From NCBI GenBank assembly GCA_049999805.1, contig JBNGIO010006209.1, positions 1 through 25,999 of the forward strand: 25,999 bases of DNA. Direction: 5' to 3'. The position numbers were made by a program, and so were the translations under genes. Below the pieces are notes generated by a model, which was not told where the DNA came from, did not search any database, and saw only the letters and a list, made by a program, of their open reading frames with translations. Below, in pieces: positions 8,831-20,561 of this stretch; the first letter of the stretch is position 1; each line of letters begins with the position of its first letter. Source of the DNA: Folioceros fuciformis (Eukaryota; Anthocerotophyta; Anthocerotopsida; Anthocerotales).

Positions 8831-9535
8831 GCCTTCCACCATTGTCACCATGATGCTTTGGGTTGGCCCTGTTCCTGCCGCTTACGCTGACGATCCATTA
8901 AAAACCCAAGTAACGGTGCCCTAGAAAACAAAGCCCAAATGTCCTTCCTCATCGCCTTCAGGTCAGTTGTTCCTCCCTCAATCAGATCCTCTATAACTAG
9001 ATTCTGAGCGGCGAAAATTCTGCACACCATAGGTTTGTCCAAGGGCTGCATGGCAGCCTATGGAGCCCGGTCTTGGAGGTGGAGTTGGAGATCGGTGAGC
9101 TTTCCCTTCTTCTGGCTACAAAAGCAATCTATTATGCCCCCTTCTCGAACTCCCTGCTCCGAGGAGTTCGTCCCGCTCCCATTGTGCCACTACTTGTGGC
9201 ACGGCCGCTAGCTCCGCTTCTTCCCGAGTTCGCGATACTCCAACGATGTCCGGCCTGGCCACTAGCAAGTCGCTGGAAGATGGGCCGATAGGGTCCGACG
9301 CTATCAGCCCATCCTGCATGCATCAACCAGATGGCTGTTGCCTTCGAAGCTCTCCCCAACAGCACTGCCTCTATCGCTGCCTTCACCACTCGCATATTCT
9401 GCTGCAAGTCGAAGTAGGTGCCGCCCACTTAATTCCTCCTTCGAGCGATCGTAGACCTCCGAAAGCATATGAACGACCTCGAGGTCGCATTGTTGTTCCA
9501 TGGCAGCTTAGAGCGCATCCGCCTCTTGGTGACAG
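8831..9535 (-). other. Unique insert with degenerate minus-strand reading frames
   Basis: This stretch separates units B and C and has no counterpart in unit A or elsewhere in the window. Overlapping minus-strand frames (9501-9304, 9428-9132, 9319-9116, 9051-8845) have protein-like stretches such as LAAEYASGEG, VVKAAIEAVLLGRA and FAAQNLVIEDLIEGGTTD. The apparent frame jumps between them and is closed by stops. It looks like a decayed gene or a mobile-element gag-type fragment, but no diagnostic motif (zinc knuckle, protease, reverse transcriptase) is visible. Function is unknown and confidence that it was ever a gene is low. Confidence 0.3.
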
Positions 9536-9865
9536 GCACTACAGTCCTCGTGAAGTACAAACCCCGCTTGCGGGTTAGAGTCATGACAAAACAGAGGAAG
9601 CAGGTCCTGGTAAAAACAGGATGGAGTCCGAGAGTGCTGAGCGAGTTCCAGCTGGATCGTATGGACCACAATACCCGACGCGCAACGACACTTAGTCCCT
9701 ATGGCGGACTTGACAACGGTGAAAAGACGATGATGTGGGGAGGGAATACAGTCAGTCTGACAGAGGCACTCCGCCCAAGCAAATCCCAGCAGCTACACGA
9801 TGGGACCCTTTCGAAGAGATACTGAACTGAATGATCTCTATCCTTTGAGAGGATGACCATCGTTA
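9536..9865 (+). pseudogene. Fragment of the LIG4 last exon (dead copy)
   Basis: The sequence aligns with 7084-7415, the 3' part of LIG4 exon 23 including its stop region; shared anchors are CAGTCCTCGTGAAGTACAAA and ATGATCTCTATCCTTT. Small indels and a TGA at 9576-9578 in the ligase frame prevent translation. There is no catalytic or BRCT part next to it, so it is a 3' fragment carried along by duplication of the ligase-RALF block. Confidence 0.85.
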
Positions 9866-10678
9866 AAACGGAGGAAACCATGGTACTCCAAGTTCTCTTC
9901 TTGAATGCCTGGAGTGTAGTGGATGTCCACGAAAGCTTCTGCAAGCGAGTTCACTTCATGTGACGCACCACAGTTCAGGTCAAGCACCTGACACACGCCA
10001 GAATATGTATGACGAACGGGATTGCAACATGCACTGCAAGCCTAGGGAACGCTGGTCTTGAATGATAATCCCACCCATCTGGGCTATGTTCAGAGGCTTG
10101 GTCTGAAATCGCTCAAATGCCAAGGGAATTTTGCGACAAAAACATATTTCTTAATCCAATAAAATGGTGACCAGAAATTGTGAATGGAGCCCTGCCAAAC
10201 ATTGGGGTTATCACACAATCCTCTCTTGAGAGAACACACACCAGCTTGACAGTCTGGGCCATTAAGGGTTGCACCAATGCATACAATTTAAAGGACAGGA
10301 CATGCCGGCCGTGCAAGAAACAAGCTCGTTCAGTCCTCCCTTTTTACGTAGGCTGTCACCAATCTAGACAGTACAACAAGAACAGATAACTCACACATAA
10401 AATGCAAGCAGCAACAGTCAAGGCTTGCCACGCCATTGCCCTGCCAAACAGGACTGCGGGTAAGTTCTTTCTAAGGCAAATCGCGAAACCACTCCCAGAA
10501 CAGGACTTCTGAACTCATGTCCCTGGAGGAAAGTATGAATAAATACGCTCCACTACGAAGAAAATCACCAAACCAGCACCACTAGAATCACAACGAGACC
10601 AAGAGATCTGGAGACTCGCAAGATCTGGCACGTCGTTCCGCGAGTGTCCTCTGAATGAGGAAGGGGAGCCTGCAGTGC
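9866..10678. other. Copied spacer, no gene recognised
   Basis: This is the counterpart of the LIG4-RALF spacer at 7410-8209. No supported reading frame was found. The part from 10296 is also shared with the start of the window. Confidence 0.6.
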
Positions 10679-11059
10679 CTATTTCGAAAAACTTCTTCCA
10701 CACCTGCCCAAGGCTGAGCACCCCCTGTTATAGGGCCTCACCGGCCCCCGGGCGGAGGGGCAAGAAGGAGTATAATAAGAGCGTCCACTCCTGACAGCGC
10801 AGACCACACGGTCCCCTGAGAGGGCGCCGTAGCTCACAAACGAGCCCGAAGCTGCCAGCATCCGCCGTGCACTCTCGGACTCCATCAAATCCTCGTCCAA
10901 GTTGAAGAAGCCTGAGTCGAACAAGTTGTCGTCTGCGGAAGAGGGCGTGGACAACCACCCACCCGCATCACCTTCGAAGGAGAAAGCCGAAGCCTTCTGC
11001 ACCCCGAAACTCATCGCCAGCAGCATAAACACCAGCCCCACACCCCTTGCAGAAGCCAT
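10679..11059 (-). CDS. RALF-like secreted signalling peptide, copy C
   Basis: Single-exon 126-residue RALF precursor and the most canonical of the three copies. A signal peptide covers about residues 1-26, then an acidic propeptide, RRML at 65-68 (S1P-type site), FVSYGAL at the start of the mature peptide (the YISY-like receptor-contact region), SGRSYY before the second cysteine, and PYNRGC. The cysteines are at 87, 100, 114 and 120, the four expected in RALFs. Compared with copies A and B it lacks five codons in the signal peptide (between LLAM and SFGV), which keeps the frame. The start ATG at 11059 matches the start in copies A and B. Its flanks are nearly identical to copy A, so short reads will map ambiguously. 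Confidence 0.92.
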   Translation of the reverse strand: MASARGVGLVFMLLAMSFGVQKASAFSFEGDAGGWLSTPSSADDNLFDSGFFNLDEDLMESESARRMLAASGSFVSYGALSGDRVVCAVRSGRSYYTPSCPSARGPVRPYNRGCSALGRCGRSFSK

Positions 11060-11719
11060 TCTCTATCCAGAAACGACTACACCACGACACACGAAGTCGG
11101 CCGCAGGAGGTTGGGTGCTGTGATCTGCGAGCGAGGCAAGGGTCGTTCACGTCTTTTCCCTCGAGACCTTTCCAATGCCCTCTGAAGCAAATCTGCGAGA
11201 TTTAGAGCCAAAATTGTATGAAATAAACTAGAAAAACATATCTCCACCGACGTCAAGGCAGTGACGATATTTCGGCCCTACCGGATCCGAACCGGACAGG
11301 CCAAGAGGAAACTTCTAGGAAAAGAGCCGGGGACGACTCTTGTGTTTGGGAGACAAACAACGTCTTAAAAACATCCTCCGTTAGGGAGGGAGACCCGTGA
11401 TGAGAGACAAAGCCATGAGCTAGCTACATGGAACAACGTGACCACCCTCTTTCGCCGTTCCACGATTCTACAAGTTTATATAATTTATTATAATTATATA
11501 ACACAACTTGTACCTGGGTAGGTTGTCCTAAGAACATTGAATTTGGATGCACAGTGAAAATTCATAAACAAGTCAATCATTCTCTTCTTTTTGTTGAGCT
11601 TGGTGGATCAAGGATTTCAATCCAACCCGGCACTCCTTTTAGGATCTACGGTACCACGCGATCTTGCTCAAGCAAATATAGAAATCCTATACAAACAGTT
11701 ATCGATGCAAGAAAGTGTG
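11060..11719. other. Upstream flank of RALF copy C and spacer
   Basis: Up to about 11517 this is shared with unit A and includes the AT-rich inverted repeat at 11476-11501; it probably contains the RALF C promoter on the minus strand. From 11518 to 11719 no gene or strong motif was seen. Confidence 0.55.
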
Positions 11720-12213
11720 CTCGATCCATGTATTATGGATTCTCCCTGTCATTGTCCCGATCCATGTACTATGGATTCTCCTTGTGATTGTCTCTGGTAC
11801 TTCTACCTCAAGTTGTTCATGTTCCCAGTCATTGTCTCTTCTACCTCAAGTTGTTCACGTTCCCCGTCATTGGCTCTCTCGTTCTTCTTCTTCAAGTTCT
11901 CTATGTACTATGGATTCTCCCGGTCATTGTCTCTGGTACTTCTGCCTCAAGTTGTTCATGCTCCCAGTCATTATCTCTTCTACCTCAAGTTGTTCACGTT
12001 CCCAGTCATTGTCTCTCTCGTTGTTCTTCTTCAAGTTCTCCAGGCTCTCTCTCAGTCATTATCTCTTGTACTTTTTCTTCAAGTTCTTGGTTCTTCAAGT
12101 TCTTGGTTCTTCAAGTTCTCCACACTCTCTCAGTCATTATCTCTTGTACATTTTTTTCAAGTTCTTGGTGCTTCCAATCATTGTCTCTCGTACTTCTTCT
12201 TCAAGTTCTCCCG
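11720..12213. repeat. Pyrimidine-rich minisatellite with 139-bp higher-order unit
   Basis: The block is built from short units based on GTCATTGTCTCT, CTACCTCAAGTTGTTCA and CTTCTTCAAGTTCT. A larger unit beginning ATGTACTATGGATTCTCC starts at 11764 and again at 11903, a 139-bp period, with few differences. Toward the right end the short TCAAGTTCTTGGTTCT unit is reiterated. All three plus frames stay open over long stretches because the strand is pyrimidine-rich and poor in TAA/TAG/TGA; the resulting hydrophobic reading frames are taken as an artefact. Confidence 0.88.
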
Positions 12214-12852
12214 CTTGCTGCTTGCACTTCATTCATGTGACCAATAGAGTTGCTTTATTCATCCTTACACTTAGTGATAGTGTCTATTGGATAGGATCGA
12301 AGCCATGTTGTGTGGTGTGAATAGAGCCCGCGCTCAAAGATATTGTTTCTTAGTGCATGAAACTCTGGGATGAAACATTCTTCAATAATACATGTAGCTT
12401 AGTTTTGGGCTTTGAAATTACTCATACATGTGTGTACTAAACTTTATCTAGCTATTGGAGTGTCTAAGCAAAATGGAACACATGTTTATTGGAATTATTT
12501 GCAAGAGAGGAGGCACCATGAAAAATGGATGCGGGTGCTTCGAAGGGCATACATTTCTATATCAGTTGTTTTTCGTTGTCGGGAAGGCTATTGACTGGCA
12601 TGAATTCCCACTCCGCACAGGGAAGAAGGGAAAAAGAAGTGCCGGAGCCCGTTCGGTTGGGCCATGCGCCATGCCTTTCGTTTCCCTTGGCGTGGGCAGC
12701 GCTGTTTCGGAGACCCTATTTCGTTTCCCGTTGGGATTTGTGAACCACTGGAGCGAAGCATTTTACGTCTGTAGGCCGGACTGCTCGGGTGGTTTCCTCA
12801 GGATTCAGCGTCTTAGTGTGGAATCGGGGTCGTCGGGCGACAGCGGGTGAGG
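12214..12852. other. 5' flank of the DprA/LOG-like gene
   Basis: No supported coding sequence was seen. The stretch should hold the promoter and 5' untranslated region of the plus-strand gene starting at 12853. Base composition changes from AT-rich to GC-rich at about 12600. Confidence 0.5.
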
Positions 12853-14619
12853 ATGGCCACGGCCACAGCGGCTGCGATACATGGGGCCGTCTGCAACTGG
12901 GCTGCATCGGCTGGGGCTACCGCAATTTGTGTGTGCAGCAGCAGCGGCAATTCGAGCTTCACCTCGCTCAGCTTCGACCACGCACCAGCTGCAGCAGCAA
13001 CATCAACCGCTGCAGCAGCAGCTTCATCAACCGCTGCAGCAGCAGCTTCTGCCCCAGCTCAGTGGCGCTGCAGCACCAGCTGGGCAGCCTGCGCCGGCCC
13101 GCTTTTCTGGCCTGCTGCCGGGTTCCGATTCAAGGTACTGTCCTGCTGCGTGCTCGCTTCTGTCGGGTTTGTTTGTTAGTATCCGTAGGCATGCAATCGC
13201 CTTGTCCGTATGAATTCGAAGGAATACCGTCAGCCGGCCGTGGGTTCTGTAGCAGGGCCGAGGTCAGGGCACTTGCGCAGACCGTGCATTCGAGCTGTGG
13301 CAGTGGCAGTGGCAGTGGTGTTCGGGAAGTCAAATGCTTTGCCGCTGCTGCTGTGGTCACTAGCTACAGTCCTGGCAACAGCTGCCCTGCTTCCTGTGTG
13401 ATGCTGTTTGGTGTGGTCTGGTGTGTCGGGTTTTGCTGCATGTTGTGAAAGCGAGTTGATGTTGGAGGTGTCGAGATTTGGGGACTTGATGGAACTGGTG
13501 TGGGAGCTGCACTAGAGTTCATCTGATAAATTACCACCAGGTGCTTCGTTGATTGGACTTGTCTAGTGGAGGTTGAAACGAACGTCTGAAGGGCAACGTC
13601 AGCTTGATTCTCTAGATGACAAAAGAGGATCTCAAGATCGATGGAGTGTGCACGCCTATGGCGATATCCCAAACCAAGCTGAATCTGTGACTGCGTCTTC
13701 GGCAACCCTCACTCAGCCAGAGTACAGGGCTACACCAGATATTGAGTATTTGCAGGTATGTGTTGCCTTTTTACTGAAGCATCCGTGGCCGCTTGCTCAT
13801 CTGTTTATCGTCAGATGCTCAAGCGTGGCGTCATATTGGGTTCCAGGAGCTCCTTGCCATGCAACAATCTGGGCCGAGATCTATCGGCTTCTTTGGCACC
13901 AGGAACATGGGGTTCATGCATCAGCAACTTATCGAGATTCTCAGTTATGCAATGGTTATTACGGTCAGTTTTTCGCAATCAGACAAGCGTGTGGTTCCAA
14001 AGCGTTGTCAGTACGAGTGTCTGGAATGCTGACTTTACCAGAGTCAAGACATTTATCGTTGTTCGTATATTTCCAGAAAAACCACATCTACACTTCTGGG
14101 GCATCAGGAACAAATGCTGCCGTTATCAGGGGAGCTCTGCGGGGTGAACGGCCAGATTTGTTGACTGTGATCTTACCTCAAAGTCTGAAGAAGCAACCGC
14201 CTGAAAGTCAGGAGCTCCTATCGAAGGTCAGTTGATGTGGTTCATGTGGCCCTTGATCGGATGTATCGAGCAACGGTTGGCGTGATGCTAATGCGGTACA
14301 CAATTTCAGTAGAAATTAAAGCGTTGCTTTGTGCTGTCGCAGGTTCAGAATGTTGTAGAGATGCCTCAGAATGACTTGCTGCCGTTGTACGAAGCTAGCA
14401 GGTTAAGTGGTGGTTTAGTTAGTGTTGGAAGCTTGAGTTCTACCGGCTTGTAGCTGAAGTAATGCTGTGGCCTTTGTGAGCAGGCTGTGCAACATGGACA
14501 TCTTATCGCATGTGCAGCAAGTGATTTGTTTCGCCTTTCACGACAGCAATTTGCTCATGGAAACTTGCAGAGAAGCCAAAAACCTTCGCAAGATCGTCAC
14601 ATTGTTTTACTTGGACTGA
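12853..14619 (+). CDS. Plastid-type DprA/LOG-like Rossmann-fold protein, 6 exons
   Basis: Exons: 12853-13134, 13567-13755, 13847-13963, 14077-14226, 14343-14401, 14484-14619, summing to 933 nt (310 residues). The first about 90 residues are rich in Ala, Ser and Thr and poor in acidic residues, as in a chloroplast transit peptide, and include an imperfect Ala repeat coded by CTGCAG-type repeats (12985-13050). The conserved part starts near EYLQ-ELLAMQQSGPR and contains SIGFFGTRNMGFMHQQLIE, YTSGASGTNAAVIRGAL, TVILPQSL and KIVTLFYLD. The glycine-rich GFFGTRN and SGASGTNAA segments resemble nucleotide-binding loops of DprA (DNA recombination-mediator) and LOG-type proteins. Plant genomes carry a conserved homologue annotated as DprA-domain protein; its function is not established. 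A different acceptor for exon 3 at 13815 gives the same downstream frame but the wrong phase, so 13847 was preferred. The exon 1-2 junction is the least certain. Confidence 0.85.
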
Positions 14620-14799
14620 TGGAGAACTAACTGCCATTTTGCACTAGCCTAGGGCTTCAACGTCAGTTAAGTGTCTTAAGTAAGAGGTATGGGATACGTG
14701 TTTAGGAACTACGTTACCGTGTGACTTCGCTGAGAAAAAAATCATTTTATCGATTCTTTAGAAAAAACCCAGCGGTTCAGGGGCCTCAGCTCTGCACGC

Positions 14800-17430
14800 T
14801 TAAGCACTGTGCTCCTTCGATTTACTCACTTGTCGACCAACGTACCAACTGGAATACACTTGCAACCCAATACCCACTACGACTTTCACTAATAGCAACA
14901 AGATGTACGTCCCTACACACATCGAGAAGAAGATACTTGATCGAGCTACGACATTGCCTTGGGGTACCAACCAGCAAAACAAAGGAATCAACGCCCGGAT
15001 CAGCTGCACGCCATGGCATTGGTTGTCAGTTCTGATCCACTCCACATCAAAAAGCAAAATACCACTAGCAATCACGGGCTAAACTTACAACACAGGCGGG
15101 TGCCAGAGGAATAAACGCAAGCGTCTTGTGAACTTCATGGGACTGACTGCGAAGAGTCTGGGAACGTGTCACAAGAACAAAAAATTCAAAAACTCACTTC
15201 ATACCATCCTACGACCTGGAGCGAAATCTACACCACTGACGTGCAGGCAATCACAGTGAACAAAAAGGCAGGGGTCAACAGCAGACCTGCTTGCAAAGGG
15301 AGAGGAGAAAGTCAGAATAAGCCCCTGGCTTGATTTCATTGAACTTTGCAAGGAATGAATGCTTGATCACGTCCACCAGAATCTCGCACACAATAATCGT
15401 GGACGCATTCTGGAGACCACACAGGTATTGCCAAAATGCGAATGATGGGACCCAGCTTTTCAATACCAAGAGGAACTCCATGGATACATCATAACGCCGC
15501 TTTGGAATGCCTATTACAACATCACAGACAATACTTCCATCTTTGCGGCAGCATGGTAAGAGCTCAAGATGAGGGGAAGACATCTTACCACAAAAAACCT
15601 TGATATCCATGGGCCCTCAGCATTCATGACGTTTTGGGCCAATACAAACAGGAGATGAATCATAATATGAAATCTCTCCACAATATCTGAACGGAAAGCA
15701 CAAGTGCTGGTTTAACAAAGTAGTACATGAACACATGTATTGATATCAACTTGGCTTGTGGCACGTACCAAGGAACGCCATTTTGTGAAGGTTTTCCTTA
15801 TCCACTCGCTTGAAGACATTGCTCTTAATCTCCGCAAAGTTGTTTGATATGAGCAAGGTCAGCAGAGCATTGTTCTGGGCCGTAATAGCTGCAGACACTG
15901 TTACAGCCTGTGACATGATAATGAACGAATGCAAACGTTGGGAAAGTCAAGGAGAACGAGAATCTTTCAGAATAGAGCACACCAAGCAGCCAGCCCGCGA
16001 AGCAACCGGAAAAGAATGACGAGGATATAGAAACAGCCGGTTCCTGTGCACATATCCAATATAAAGTGAGCAGTTTCCTTGACAAGCGTCTCATTCGAGC
16101 AGTCTGCCACCCCAGCTGCAGAATTCAGAATCACTTGCAAAAAGTCTGCCGCGAGAGACTGGCAAAGCTTGTCCAAAATCTGCAAAGAGCCAAAAATGAC
16201 ATCAAGAGTTGCATAATTGCAGCCCTGAAGCGAATGTAGGTAGCTTTGAGGCATCAAATAGACAAGCAGGAGTAGCATGTGGACCTCAAGAACGTTAAAA
16301 ATGACATAGAGCTTGATACTAGAAGCCCCGCGAATCAGATGATATATGATGCTAATGTCTGCAAGCCACCAAAGAGCCATATTAGCGTAAATGCCGACGG
16401 AAAGCAGCCATGGCATGAAAACGCGTCAACCATACCGCCTTACCGATCAATTGGAGAACTCCAACTCCGCACAAAATAGCAATCAAGCAAGTCAAGTCCG
16501 ACAGCTCATCTGCAGTCGGTCTCTGAAAGTGCCTGGCATAAGTTTGTCAGCTTTCTGCGAAGAGGAACAGTGTGCGGCAAGGAGTAAAAGCGGGACAAAC
16601 TTACTTGGATCTCCGTAGAAGGCGGTGCATGAACAAGAGTATCCTTGCTGGGACAACTGTGAAAAGAGACAGGAAGGAATCCAAGCAGACGAAGAAGCCA
16701 ACGTGAAAGAGCTGCAGACAACAAAAGGTGAAGCTGTAGTGAACACGGAAGGTGTGCAAAAAAAGATGCAAACTAAGCTCCTAATCCAAATGCAATAGCG
16801 AGCCCCCCAGAAACTGAGCAGCTGCATCCACAATCGACGAGCCATCCCTACCAGCTCACACCTCCACGGCAAGTGAAACATGGTATTGTAAACCCGCTCT
16901 CTCCTCTGCGCAGATCCCGCCTGCGAGGAGCTTCGCAGAGCCCCCCCTCCCGTAAGCTCCCCGCGGAGATATTCCCACGGCCGCGCCACCGGCGCTCTAC
17001 AACCTGCCACTGGAACCCCCGAATTGAAACTCCCGTCACAGATCCCTTCCCGTTCCCCTACCACAGCACAATTGTGGTGCAACGCACCGGCGCTACAGTC
17101 CTCGAACCCCGTCTCCCAATTGCGCATCTGTGGAGTGGAGGACTCTTGCGGCGAGCTGTCATTGTCGCGCTCCTCCTGCTCCGTGTGCTCCTGCGGACGA
17201 TGCACACACAGACTCCCGATCACACTGGGCGGCTCCGGCAGTGGGTAGCGGAGGCAGCCGGCGCTGTCGGAGTCGCTACCAGTTATCGCCCGGTTTCGAG
17301 GCCCATCACTGGATCCCTCACAGCTTCCGGCGGCTCGGCGAGCCTCGTCCGCCTCGCCCCGGACTAGAGCCTCGACGCCAAGCCCCATGGCGCTGCGGAC
17401 TTTGGATTTTGGCAAAGGCGGGATCACCAT
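14800..17430 (-). CDS. TAPT1/POD1-family membrane protein (DUF747), 10 exons
   Basis: Exons on the minus strand: 17430-16852, 16711-16605, 16520-16444, 16358-16285, 16179-16029, 15936-15769, 15686-15589, 15409-15287, 15157-15089, 15003-14800, summing to 1650 nt (549 residues). The first about 180 residues are hydrophilic and Ser/Gly-rich. Then come family-typical blocks: NTMFHLPWRCEL, VGFFVCLDSFLSLFTVVPAR, DISIIYHLIRG, IKLYVIFNVLE, LDKLCQSL, AQNNALLTLLISNNFAEIK, VERFHI, AQNVMNAEGPW, EILVDVIKHSFLAKFNEIKP and FIPLAPACV, with several membrane segments. Arabidopsis POD1 is an ER protein needed for pollen-tube guidance; human TAPT1 is the animal member. Residues shared with POD1 are from memory. 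A second start at 17388, in a strong GCCATGG context, would shorten the protein by 14 residues. The intron between exons 5 and 6 is AT-AC; all others are GT-AG. The gene is convergent with the DprA-like gene. Confidence 0.9.
15937..16028 (-). other. Predicted U12-type AT-AC intron in the TAPT1/POD1 gene
   Basis: On the minus strand the 92-nt intron begins ATATCCTCG (consensus ATATCCTTT) and ends CCCAAC. A branch-site match CTCCTTGAC (consensus TTCCTTRAC) has its likely branch adenosine ten bases from the 3' end. No GT-AG pair restores the frame here, and the AT-AC junction gives exactly the expected spacing to the conserved LHSFII block. Confidence 0.82.
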
Positions 17431-18255
17431 GTTCTTACAAACGTGTGTCCAAATGGCGTAGGCCACATGGACACAAATTTATAGGCACTCTAGGAGGTCC
17501 CTAAAGCCGGACGCCTTCCTTCGGATCGGTGCTCAGATAGGCCCCTAAAGGGCAGGACACGCTCTGAACAGACTCACATCCCTCCTTAAATTGGTTGCTA
17601 ACGAGAAGATGTAATTATGGTGAAAGCAATTATGTTAATTAGTACTTAGTGGACTAAAATAAAACTCTTCTTCTACTACCAAGTCCCGGACCTCATCTGC
17701 CCCGGGACTGGCTTTACGCACACAAGAAGCTCTTCCCGTTTCATACGCTCCGTTCCGTTCAGGCGAAACCCGACCCGGTTCTAACACCTGAGGAAGGTGG
17801 CCTCGAAGCTTCCTTCAATTTATCTACGGTAGATTCTCTATAAGAAGTCCGTTTTTGACGGGGCAGGTGCAGGCGAGCCTTCCGTTTCTTCCCTCCCTCC
17901 TGCCCGCATAAATATGCTGAGCTCAAGACAGGCCAGTGTGTGTCTGTCCTCCCCGGGGTGCAACCGAAGCGGTCTGTGGCGCCTCCAAGCGCGTTGCTCC
18001 ACTCTCCAGATTCCGCACCCTCGTTCGCATCCGCATTTGCGCGGGCGCGCGGTAACTCCTTCTCGTCCGCATTCGCATTCTTGCAGGCTTGTTCGCTGCT
18101 ATCAGCAGGGTAGTAGCAAGGTGAGGAGAGGAGTTCTGGACCCACGCCGTTCATTCCGTGTTGTGGCGTTCTGGAAGCTTAGGTGAAAGGAATCGGTTCC
18201 ACGAGACGCGAGCAGGATGTGTGAGTCGTTTTCTGATGGCATTTACTCTTGACGA
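17431..18255. promoter_or_regulatory. Divergent intergenic region, TAPT1 (-) and OYE (+)
   Basis: The two genes are transcribed away from each other, so this 825-bp stretch should contain both promoters and 5' untranslated regions. A TATA-like CATAAATATG at 17907-17916 is suitably placed for the plus-strand gene. Reading frames here on either strand show no family resemblance and were not accepted as genes. Confidence 0.45.
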
Positions 18256-20001
<1,746 letters not shown>

Positions 20002-20561
20002 ACAGCGGGGGTCATGTACATTACATGGATACCCTCGCTTTTGACGAAAGCATATTCGGTATAACGTAGCTGTGCGCAAACAACTCTCGTCGATTGGCGC
20101 ACACGAGATGGCTCCCACTTTCCTATTAAACTATCTAAGACTTCTGAATATAAAAAACTGGTACGGCTGAACCCCTGGTCCTACCTCCAGCCCGCCCGTT
20201 GGCTCATTCACAATTGACCTACAATACTATTGCATTTGCAGCACCAATATGGGTACGATTGCTGCAGACCACGAGCCCGTCAGGAAATGAAACAATAAAC
20301 TGACGATAGGGCCCAGCAGATGGCAAAGAAAATGCTAAACCCTTGCTCAACAAGATTCACTATGCAACAGTGCCACTACTTAGAATAATTGCCATAGGAC
20401 AGGCATGGGTTTGACACCGTTCAAATCAACACCGTCTCGTGGAAACCCTGGGATTGGCGTGTGAGCCGCAGCAACTTCTTTCCAATATCGTCGTGCAGTC
20501 TTCCATTCACCAGCCAAGCGGGAGCCTCCTCGAATCATACCAGCCTTAATGTTGAGAGATG
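20002..20561. other. Convergent 3' flanks, no gene seen
   Basis: The stretch lies between the OYE gene (+) and the small minus-strand gene. A minus-strand reading frame continues to 20380 but follows the predicted stop codon of the small gene in another frame. An AATAAA occurs near 20294 on the plus strand and could serve polyadenylation. Confidence 0.5.

Larger units (their letters stand above)
9536..11517. repeat. Duplicated segment, unit C
   Basis: The segment contains the LIG4 3' fragment, a copy of the spacer and RALF copy C. Its right part (10296-11517) is nearly identical to unit A, while the whole unit is more diverged from unit B. This implies an older B-C duplication and a more recent exchange or copying between A and C. 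Ends were placed by eye. Confidence 0.88.

Noticed and set aside
11591-12320. Long plus-strand frames (150-218 residues) read as hydrophobic membrane-like proteins
   Set aside because: All three frames are open because of pyrimidine-rich tandem repeats; the proteins are translations of a minisatellite.
16492-17466. Uninterrupted 324-residue minus-strand frame
   Set aside because: Only the part down to 16852 is coding. Beyond the gtaggg donor it reads through an intron and then the wrong frame of exon 2.
17759-18186. Frames on both strands upstream of the OYE gene
   Set aside because: They are composed of low-complexity promoter/leader sequence, have no domain-like content, and overlap each other on opposite strands.
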